From: Halopenitus persicus
GTDB lineage: Archaea; Halobacteriota; Halobacteria; Halobacteriales; Haloferacaceae
NCBI RefSeq assembly: GCF_002355635.1
Contig: NZ_AP017558.1
Span: 2,170,001 to 2,234,000 of the forward strand
DNA: 64,000 nt
Reading direction: 5' to 3'
In this document: positions 43,029 through 49,851 of the stretch, one piece after another
Layout: every line of letters begins with the position of its first letter
Position numbering within the stretch: the stretch's first letter is position 1
Notes under the pieces: model-generated
Seen by the model: only the letters and a program-made list of their open reading frames with translations
What the model was told of the DNA's origin: nothing
Database searches by the model: none
Translations under genes and position numbers: made by a program

Positions 43029-43061
43029 ATTCGGCATATTAGGGTGCCCTAACTGCCGAAT
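43029..43061. promoter_or_regulatory. nested palindrome with DtxR-like TTAGGG-TG-CCCTAA core
   Basis: Outer arms ATTCGGCA (43029-43036) and TGCCGAAT (43054-43061) enclose inner arms TTAGGG (43039-43044) and CCCTAA (43047-43052). The inner part resembles TTAGG...CCTAA half-sites of DtxR/IdeR-type regulators. The element stands 68 bp after the receiver gene and ~59 bp before the TATA of the next gene, so it may be an operator or a terminator hairpin. Confidence 0.5.
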
Positions 43062-43119
43062 CCGGATCGTTAGATGACCATAACTCCCGAGTAGGCCGGG
43101 CTTACAAAGAGGGTAGGGG

Positions 43120-43185
43120 TATATTTATTCAATAGAGACGCCGGCCGGGGGCACCCGCCCGCCGCGCCGATGCGTACACAAGGAG
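43120..43185 (+). promoter_or_regulatory. promoter, leader and Shine-Dalgarno of TasA/DUF1102-like gene
   Basis: TATATTTATT (43120-43129) is a strong TATA box, ~66 bp before the ATG. The predicted ~40 nt leader ends with AGGAG (43181-43185), 9 bp before the start codon. This gene therefore differs from most of the window, where leaderless starts prevail. Confidence 0.6.
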
Positions 43186-43194
43186 ACAACAACT

Positions 43195-43725
43195 ATGGCA
43201 CGACCCAAAGGAAAGCTGCTCGCGCTGGTATTGGTCTTCGGAGCGATCACCGTCGTCACGGCCACGGGCGCGTTCACCACGGTGGAGGCGGAACGGACAG
43301 CTGACGTGAACGTTTCCGGTGATGCATCCGCACTGCTCGCGTTGGAACCTGGTCCCGAGAACGGAGAGTATGTAACGACCGATGGCGGAGAAGTCCAGAT
43401 TCAGCTCGGAGGCCCACAGGGTGCTGAGGGGGTCAACGTGAACTCATACACCGCCATAAATGGGATGATGAATGTCACGAACAATGGCCAGAATGAGATC
43501 AATCTACACGTGAACACGAACGGATCGCACCCGGAGTATGTCAACATCTATAACGGATCGGCTGGGTCGGGAACGAACATCACTGACGGCGAAAATTCCG
43601 TCACCCTCTCACCCGGTGATACGGTTCAGATCTCGATGGAGATCGACACTCGCGATTCCGGGCTCGACGATGGTGCTGACCTCATCGACAGCATCGAGTT
43701 CGTCGCCGAGAGCACGGATAACTAA
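43195..43725 (+). CDS. secreted TasA/DUF1102-like beta-protein
   Basis: A 176-residue secreted protein. It has an N-terminal signal or anchor segment (GKLLALVLVFGAITVVTATGAFTTVEAER) followed by a beta-rich domain with NVSGDASALLALEPGPENGEYV, GVNVNSYTAINGMMNVTNNGQNEINLHV and VTLSPGDTVQISMEIDTRDS. The pattern is that of haloarchaeal DUF1102/SipW-associated proteins related in style to TasA/camelysin. Six or more N-x-S/T sequons suggest glycosylation. Codons are slightly richer in A/T than the neighbours. The same domain opens the next gene's product, 117 bp downstream. Confidence 0.7.
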   Translation: MARPKGKLLALVLVFGAITVVTATGAFTTVEAERTADVNVSGDASALLALEPGPENGEYVTTDGGEVQIQLGGPQGAEGVNVNSYTAINGMMNVTNNGQNEINLHVNTNGSHPEYVNIYNGSAGSGTNITDGENSVTLSPGDTVQISMEIDTRDSGLDDGADLIDSIEFVAESTDN

Positions 43726-43842
43726 CCCAGTCACCCTCCCCTCACAACGATTCGGACCGCGCTAACTAGGCGACGTTCGATCCCACGTTCCTCCTGACGG
43801 AGGACGGCTCGGCACACCACCACGACTAGCCACCACTCCACG

Positions 43843-46044
43843 ATGAACCCACGCTCCATCACCGCTGCCCTCGCCGTCATACTCGCGATCGGCGCGGTAG
43901 TGGCGACCGGAGCGGTGCTGGGGACGGCCGGGTCGCCGACGGAGACCCTTTTTAACGGCGAGCCGGACGTCGCGTTCGGCGCCACCAACGGAACGAACGG
44001 GAACTACGTGGTGAGCGACGACGACGGCGAGCTCCGGATCGACCTCACGGATCCGGGCGTGAACGCGGAGTCGTACACGACCGTCGACCGGATCTTCTAC
44101 CTGCACAATCAGGACACCCAAAACGTCAGCGTGTGGGTGACCCACGACGGCGGCGAGCGAGTGTCGATGACGAGCGACGAGGGCGGAACGCCGATCGAGG
44201 GCGAGGGGAACGCCGTCACGCTCGCGCCGGGCGAGCGCGTGGTCGTGAACGTCGGCCTCGACAGCCGGGGCATCGAGGAAGGTGACCGGCTCCTCACGAG
44301 CGTGACGATCCACACCGGCTACGAGCTCGAGGAGGAGGTCGGTGACGGTAACGACACCGACGAGAACGCGTCCGACGGTGGCCCCGAAACGCCCGGATCC
44401 GGCGGCGGGGGCGTCGGCGGTGGTGGGGGCGTCGGCGGAGGCGGGGTGGGCGTGCCGGGCGAGGAGACCCCCGGAACGACGCCCGGCGAGGAGGGTGCGG
44501 AGGGCGGTGCGCCCGGCGAGGACGTGATCGACTCCGAGACCGGCGTGGAGGTCGAGTTCGAGGGCGATCCGGGCGAGGACGGGACGTCCGACGCGGACGG
44601 CGGCGAGGGGTCGGCGGGCGATACGGGGGTCACCGTCCGGGAACTCTCGAACGAGGACCTCGAGGCGATCGACACCACCGCCGCCGACCAGGACCCACGC
44701 GCGGTGATCTCGACGGCGGAAGACGAGGACGGCGACGGGGTCGATGACGACGGTGACGGCGCAGGAAGTGCGGGCGCAGCTGGCGGCGCCGAGGGGGACG
44801 CGATCGACCTCGCGAAGGGCACCATCGTGACGACCGTCGGGGAGCCCGCCCGACTCTCGGGCGAGCGGTCGACGATCAGCGTCTCGAGCGGGATCACGAA
44901 GCAGGACCGGATCGTGCGCGCGGTGGACATCGAGCCGTCCGACGGTCGCCGGGATCGCCCGGCCACGGTGCGGCTGCGCGTCGACCGCGACCAGTTTGGC
45001 GACGCCGACCCCTCGGGCGCGACCCTCGGCCACCGGACCGAGAACGGCTGGGAGCTGCTCGACACTCGGGTGACGGAGACGACCGAGGACTACGTGGTCG
45101 TTTCCGCACGCACGCGCAGCTTCTCGCCGTTCGCGGTCTTCGTCGACCCGGACGTCACCTACCAGTGGACGCTGCCGGACGGGACCACCCGGAACGGCCG
45201 GACGCTCGAGTACACCTTCGCGGAGCCGGGCCAGTACGAGGTCGGGCTCACCGTCCGCGACGCTCTCGGCCGCGAGAACACGGTCCGCCGGACGGTCATC
45301 GCCAACGACGTGCCGACCGCCGAGGTCTCCGCGGAGTACGACCGGGCGGCCGAGACGGCGACCCTCACCGCGGACGTCACGAACGAGGTCGGCGACGCGA
45401 CGGTGACCTGGACGTTCGCCGACGGCACCACGAAGACCGGCGAGACGGTCACCCACCCCCTCGAACCCGGCGAGCACGTGGTGGACGTGCGCGTGGCCGA
45501 CGAGTACGGGGCCGCCACCGAGACCACCGAGCGGATCGCGGTCGCGACCGGCTGGTCGGTCGCCTCCCGACTCTCGGCGCTGGGTAGCGGCAGCACGGTC
45601 CTCTGGCAGACGCTCCTGTCGCTGACCGCCCTCGGACTCATCCTCGCCGCCTATCGCTACCTCCCGTGGGGGCGCATCGTCCCGGAGGGTCGCGGCCCCC
45701 GAATCACGGTCTTCGAGGACCCCCGCGTGAGCCTCGAGACCAACCGCTTCGAGATCGGCGCACTGACGGTCGTCGATCCCCAGGTCGCGCTCGATACGAT
45801 CTCCATCGAGATCGTCGACGCGGAGGGCACCGAAATCGTCCGCAAGCGCCTCGAGATCGTCGGCGACCGGGAGTACGCAGCTAAAAACGAGGCGATCGTC
45901 GTACCGCCGGGGACCGACCTCGACCCCGAGGGGAACTACCGGATCCGGGTGACCGCCCGCAACGTGCGCGACCGAACCGGGTCGCTCGAGGGGACGTCGG
46001 TTCGCATCGTCTCCACGCTCACGGAGCCGGTTCCGGCGGTTTGA
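43843..46044 (+). CDS. surface protein: DUF1102-like, PKD-like domains, transmembrane helix and inner beta-domain
   Basis: A 733-residue protein. Order: signal segment (1-30), a beta-domain like that of the preceding gene (~40-165), a Gly/Val hinge (~186-206), an acidic region, and a domain with RLRVDRDQFGDADPSG and FSPFAVF that resembles the PGF-pre-PGF domain. Then come two PKD-like repeats (YQWTLPDGTTRNGRTLEYTF; VTWTFADGTTKTGETVTHPL), a transmembrane helix (~588-606) and a ~125-residue C-terminal beta-domain with ISIEIVDAEGTEIVRKRLEI. The last domain lies after the membrane span, hence probably inside the cell. Function unknown; probably a partner of the smaller secreted protein. Confidence 0.7.
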   Translation: MNPRSITAALAVILAIGAVVATGAVLGTAGSPTETLFNGEPDVAFGATNGTNGNYVVSDDDGELRIDLTDPGVNAESYTTVDRIFYLHNQDTQNVSVWVTHDGGERVSMTSDEGGTPIEGEGNAVTLAPGERVVVNVGLDSRGIEEGDRLLTSVTIHTGYELEEEVGDGNDTDENASDGGPETPGSGGGGVGGGGGVGGGGVGVPGEETPGTTPGEEGAEGGAPGEDVIDSETGVEVEFEGDPGEDGTSDADGGEGSAGDTGVTVRELSNEDLEAIDTTAADQDPRAVISTAEDEDGDGVDDDGDGAGSAGAAGGAEGDAIDLAKGTIVTTVGEPARLSGERSTISVSSGITKQDRIVRAVDIEPSDGRRDRPATVRLRVDRDQFGDADPSGATLGHRTENGWELLDTRVTETTEDYVVVSARTRSFSPFAVFVDPDVTYQWTLPDGTTRNGRTLEYTFAEPGQYEVGLTVRDALGRENTVRRTVIANDVPTAEVSAEYDRAAETATLTADVTNEVGDATVTWTFADGTTKTGETVTHPLEPGEHVVDVRVADEYGAATETTERIAVATGWSVASRLSALGSGSTVLWQTLLSLTALGLILAAYRYLPWGRIVPEGRGPRITVFEDPRVSLETNRFEIGALTVVDPQVALDTISIEIVDAEGTEIVRKRLEIVGDREYAAKNEAIVVPPGTDLDPEGNYRIRVTARNVRDRTGSLEGTSVRIVSTLTEPVPAV

Positions 46045-46123
46045 TTCGGCGGTTTTGATCTCCGGTCTGACCGGCCGATCGCCGTTCCACAACGCTTTTT
46101 GGTTCGCTCCGAAACCTCCGCCT

Positions 46124-46381
46124 ATGACTGACGTCGAATCCGAGCTTCGCGCACAGTTCACCGAGGCCTTCGAGGGCGCGGAGTTCCCCGTCGAGAACCA
46201 GATGGATCTCGTTCCCGCGCTGCCGAACGGCCCGGGCACGACCTTCGAGGCCGGGGACGTGCGCTTCACCGCGATGGAACTGGCCACCAAGCTCGGCGGC
46301 GAGCAGGAGTTCCCGTACGAGTCGGTCGAGGAGTTCGTCGACGACATCATCGCCGGGCTCAAGAAAAATGATATGATCTGA
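46124..46381 (+). CDS. MTH865-family small protein
   Basis: An 85-residue acidic helical protein. It has FTEAFEGAEFPVENQMDLVPALPNGPGTTFEAGDVRFTAMELATKL and a final EEFVDDIIAGLKKND helix, matching the archaeal MTH865 family, an EF-hand-like helical fold of unknown function. The reading frame ends inside a decamer tandem repeat that begins at 46371, so the last residues (MI) and the stop derive from repeat DNA. Confidence 0.8.
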   Translation: MTDVESELRAQFTEAFEGAEFPVENQMDLVPALPNGPGTTFEAGDVRFTAMELATKLGGEQEFPYESVEEFVDDIIAGLKKNDMI

Positions 46382-46420
46382 TATGATCTGATCTGGTCTG
46401 ATCTGGTCTGATCTGATCGA
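46371..46420. repeat. 10 bp tandem repeat spanning the MTH865 stop codon
   Basis: Five consecutive decamers (atatgatctg twice, atctggtctg twice, then atctgatcga) start nine bases before the stop codon's last base region and continue into the spacer. Every other base step keeps GATCTG-like content. Confidence 0.88.
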
Positions 46421-46511
46421 CGCCGCCGTCCGGTGCCGATCCCAACGTGGAGACGTCGACAGCTCCCGTCGAGCGGTTCTTACGCGTGGGCGCACTAGAC
46501 GGTGACAACCC

Positions 46512-47258
46512 GTGGTCGTCGATACGCTTCCCCCGTTGCCGGCGTGGCTCCTGATCGGGATCGGGGTCGGAACGCTCGCGACGGGGGGCGTCGTCGTCCT
46601 CTTTTATTTCGGCGACCGGCTGCTGCCGGCCGGCGGCGCACCAGCAGCGGGTGCCTCGGTCGACGGCGACGCCAGACGCCGGACGGAGATCCGGTCGTAC
46701 CTGTCGGCGATCGACGAGCGGTTCCGCGAGGACCATCCCGTCGCCGGCGACCCCGTCGACTTCTATCTCCCGGACCGGGAGGTCGCCATCACGTTCGACG
46801 CCCAGCAGTTCTTCCGGCTTGAGCGCGCCGGCATCGCCGCCGTCCTCTGTGAACACGAGCTGCCCGGCCGCGGGCTCGGCGACCGGCTCCCGTTCGACAC
46901 GCCGGATGCGAGTTCGATCGACGACCCGACTCGCGGCCCGGGCAGTGGCGGATTCGGAACCGCGGGCGATCCCGGCTCGGATCCGGTCGCGACGGCCTTC
47001 GCGGAGCTGGAGCTTCCTCGATCGACCGACGAGGAGGCCGTGAAACGCGCCTACCGCGAGCGCGTCAAGGACGTCCATCCGGACCAGGGGGGCGACGAGG
47101 AGGCGTTCCGCCGGGTTCGGGAGGCGTACGCCACGGCGACCGAGTACTGCCGACGTGCGGACGGGACCGTCGAACCCGCGCCGCGGCCGGCGGCCGACCG
47201 GTCGCGGGCTGCCACCGCGACCGCCAGAGCGCGGCGATCGAGGCGGGAGCGACGCTGA
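46512..47258 (+). CDS. membrane-anchored J-domain protein
   Basis: A 248-residue protein starting with GTG. An N-terminal transmembrane helix (~10-34, PAWLLIGIGVGTLATGGVVVLFYF) is followed by a small folded domain (FYLPDREVAITFDAQQFFRLERAGIAAVLCEH). A C-terminal J-domain (~160-215) carries VKRAYRERVKDVHPDQGGDEEAF with the HPD tripeptide at ~188-190 that stimulates Hsp70 ATPase. The tail is Arg-rich. It could recruit DnaK to the membrane. No close chaperone genes in the window. Confidence 0.8.
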   Translation: MVVDTLPPLPAWLLIGIGVGTLATGGVVVLFYFGDRLLPAGGAPAAGASVDGDARRRTEIRSYLSAIDERFREDHPVAGDPVDFYLPDREVAITFDAQQFFRLERAGIAAVLCEHELPGRGLGDRLPFDTPDASSIDDPTRGPGSGGFGTAGDPGSDPVATAFAELELPRSTDEEAVKRAYRERVKDVHPDQGGDEEAFRRVREAYATATEYCRRADGTVEPAPRPAADRSRAATATARARRSRRERR

Positions 47259-47310
47259 TCACCGTGGAATCCCGCGGTGTGGACGGTGCGGCCACGGCAG
47301 CGACCGGGCC

Positions 47311-48678
47311 TCACGACCCCGACTCGAGCACGATCTCGCTCGCCCGCCGGCCGCTGGCGAGCGCCCCTTGAATGGACGACCACTCGGTGTACTCGCCCGC
47401 GAGCACGACCGGTCCCGCGGGCGCGGTCGGGTCCGGTAACGTCTCCCGAAACCCGGGCGGCTGGGCGAACTGCGCGAACGGGGTTCGGTCGGTCGCGAGG
47501 GTTCGCAGCCCGTCGAGCGAGCGCTCCGGGAACCACGAGGCGAGCGCGTGCTCGGTCTCGGCCGCGAGCGTCTCGTCATCACGATCGAACGCTTCGTCGC
47601 CGACGAAGGTGGCCGCAAGCAGCGTTCGGTCGTCCGGGGCGTACTCCGGGGCGACCGCGCCGAGCGGGACGACCGTGTTCGGGCGCTCGCCGCCCGCGTT
47701 CAACAGGATTCGGGGACCGGTTCCGAGCGAACGGCCGGGCGGAAGCGTGTACCACTGCGTGATGCAGCCGACGCCGTCCGTCGGGATCGACTCGACGCCC
47801 GTGAGCCGGCGCGCCTCCGGCGGCGACGTCGCGACGACCGCCACGTCGGCGACCGTCTCGGAACCGCCCGCGGTATGCAGTCGAACGCCGCCAGTGCTCG
47901 CGTCCGCGTCATCGACCTCGAGTTCCTCGACCGGCGTTTCGAGGCGGATCGTGCAGCCGGCGTCCCGCGCTCGCTCGGCGAGCTGGCGGGTGATCGCACC
48001 CATTCCCGTCGCCGGTACGACCGTCCGGCCGTCGCTCATCGCGCGGAAGGTCTCGACGAAGACGCTCGCGGACGTCGACAGCGATCGATCGAGGGTGATG
48101 CCACCGTAAAAAGGGGCGATGAACCGGTCCAGATATGCCTCCGAGAAGCCCCGGTCCCGGAGGAACGACCGGATGGATTCGTCCGGTCCGGCTGTCGGTG
48201 TCGATCCGGCCGATGACGTGGAGCCTGCTGCCGAGCCGGAGCGCAGGCCGCCGACCGGACCTGCGCCCGCCGCCGCCCCGCGCAGCAGCTCGCGTTTCAG
48301 CCGGAGGGTTCGGAGCTTGTCTCCGAGCGTGATCTCCCGCGAGAACGCAGCTTCGAGGGCCGCGCTCGGGTCACGGAGGGGATCGGCGATCGTCGATCGG
48401 GATCCGGGGCGGCAGATCACGGCCCCGGGGGCGAACGCCCGGAGGTCGAGCGCCTCGAGGTCGAGCTCGGCGCGGGCGGCCGGATACGAGTCGAAGAGCA
48501 CCTGAAACCCGCGGTCGATCGTGAAGCCGTCGACGGTTCGGCTTCGAACGCGTCCGCCAACCGCGTCCTCGCGTTCCAGAACCGTCACGTCGGCGCCCGC
48601 CTCCCCGAGCCGTGCCGCCGCCACGAGCCCCGCGGGGCCGGCGCCGACGACGGCGACCACCCTCTCGGTGTCGTTCAT
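47311..48678 (-). CDS. FAD-dependent amine-oxidase/desaturase-like oxidoreductase
   Basis: A 455-residue flavoprotein with an N-terminal ADP-binding motif (VVGAGPAGLVAAARLGEAGADVTVLERE) followed by GGRVRSRTVDGFTIDRGFQV, the pattern of the protoporphyrinogen-oxidase/phytoene-desaturase superfamily. The central MGAITRQLAERARDAGCTI and C-terminal AGEYTEWSSIQGALASGRRASE complete the FAD site. Substrate is uncertain: a carotenoid, polyprenyl or amine compound is possible. Insert GGLRSGSAAGSTSSAG is a flexible loop. Divergent from nothing; it ends 52 bp after the J-domain gene on the opposite strand. Confidence 0.82.
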   Translation of the reverse strand: MNDTERVVAVVGAGPAGLVAAARLGEAGADVTVLEREDAVGGRVRSRTVDGFTIDRGFQVLFDSYPAARAELDLEALDLRAFAPGAVICRPGSRSTIADPLRDPSAALEAAFSREITLGDKLRTLRLKRELLRGAAAGAGPVGGLRSGSAAGSTSSAGSTPTAGPDESIRSFLRDRGFSEAYLDRFIAPFYGGITLDRSLSTSASVFVETFRAMSDGRTVVPATGMGAITRQLAERARDAGCTIRLETPVEELEVDDADASTGGVRLHTAGGSETVADVAVVATSPPEARRLTGVESIPTDGVGCITQWYTLPPGRSLGTGPRILLNAGGERPNTVVPLGAVAPEYAPDDRTLLAATFVGDEAFDRDDETLAAETEHALASWFPERSLDGLRTLATDRTPFAQFAQPPGFRETLPDPTAPAGPVVLAGEYTEWSSIQGALASGRRASEIVLESGS

Positions 48679-48733
48679 ACGCGGGATTCACGGTCGAGCC
48701 ACAAAAGCGTCCCCAGGGACGGCCGCGAGGATC

Positions 48734-48784
48734 CTCACCGGTCGACGTTCCTCACCGGTCGACGTTCCTCACCGGTCGACGTTC
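48734..48784. repeat. 17 bp tandem repeat at the artA 3' end
   Basis: Three exact 17 bp units (48734-48750, 48751-48767, 48768-48784) overlap the last codons and stop of artA, whose C-terminus NVDR comes from the innermost unit. Because 17 is not a multiple of three, each unit offers a stop codon in a different frame. Confidence 0.92.
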
Positions 48785-49740
48785 GTCGGCTCCCGCGGGA
48801 GCTCGAGCGCCTCGAGCAGGTCGTGTTCCTCCCCGGTCAGCACGTAGAGGACGTCCTCGAGGACGACCACGAGCTCCGGAAGCTGCCGGGCCACGAGGTA
48901 GGTGATCCCGATGAGGGCGACGACGGCGAGCAGCTGGCTGAGGATCCGGTCGGAGACGAAAAAGGAGACGCGGTAGGGGTCGCTCGCGCCGAACATCGCC
49001 AGGACGAGCTCCGGCTGCCAGTGCATGTACTGGTTGCCCGTGACGATCGTGATGAACGTGGTCCGGGCGATGTTCAGAACGTAGATGAGCGGGATCGAGA
49101 CGGCGAGTCCGCGGAGCTTCCGGGAGACGGGGGCGTCGACGGCGGCGATGAGGCCGCCGAAGATCGCCATGCTCCCGATGCCGGTACACGCGAGCACGAC
49201 CGACACGAGGATGACGTGCTCCTCGGGACCGTAGACCCACCGGAAGGTAGCCCAGTAGCCCTCCGAGCTCTCGATCATCGTCGGCGCGTACCCGAGGAGG
49301 TCGATGAGGGTCGCGGTCTGGGCGGCGACGATCTCGATGAGCACTCGCTTGGGTTCCGGCAACGTCACCCCGCCGACGGTCATCGCCGGGATCGTCTCGA
49401 ACGGGAGATAGATCAACAGCATCGCCGCGACCGCGCGCGTCAGGACGAACAGGGATTCCCGGCCGCGGTGGAGGAGGTATCCGGCGTAGGTACACGCGGG
49501 AACGGCGACCAGCGAGAGGACGCTCTCGACGTAGCTCTGGTGTTCGAAGGCGAAGTACGGCACCATCGTGAGCCAGAAGAGACCGAACAGTACCCACGCA
49601 CCCGCCGCAAGCGACCGGCCGGCTGGAAGCCCGCGGCGGTCGAGGAGGGCGCCGATCGCGAACAGGATCGCGACGAGCCACGCGAACGTGAACGTATCGG
49701 GCAGCGCGGTGAGCACCGACTGTCCGAGCACGTCAAGCAT
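48769..49740 (-). CDS. artA: archaeosortase A
   Basis: A 323-residue, ~8-helix membrane enzyme that processes PGF-CTERM tails and couples them to lipid anchoring. The catalytic residues are present: Cys185 (LACTGIGSM), Arg226 (NIARTTFI) and Arg265 (SDRILSQ). Their spacings, 41 and 39 residues, equal those of Haloferax volcanii ArtA (Cys173, Arg214, Arg253). Substrates in this window include the btuF product. It lies directly downstream of the large surface-protein gene on the same strand, with 111 bp between them. Confidence 0.93.
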   Translation of the reverse strand: MLDVLGQSVLTALPDTFTFAWLVAILFAIGALLDRRGLPAGRSLAAGAWVLFGLFWLTMVPYFAFEHQSYVESVLSLVAVPACTYAGYLLHRGRESLFVLTRAVAAMLLIYLPFETIPAMTVGGVTLPEPKRVLIEIVAAQTATLIDLLGYAPTMIESSEGYWATFRWVYGPEEHVILVSVVLACTGIGSMAIFGGLIAAVDAPVSRKLRGLAVSIPLIYVLNIARTTFITIVTGNQYMHWQPELVLAMFGASDPYRVSFFVSDRILSQLLAVVALIGITYLVARQLPELVVVLEDVLYVLTGEEHDLLEALELPREPTNVDR

Positions 49741-49851
49741 ACACCACGAGTGACGGGAGCGCCGAATAAAGCCCTTGTCGTTGGAAACCGGATTACGGCG
49801 ACGTCGTCGTCAACGATCGCGTCTCGACGTCGAACCGCCCGGTCGAGTCGA

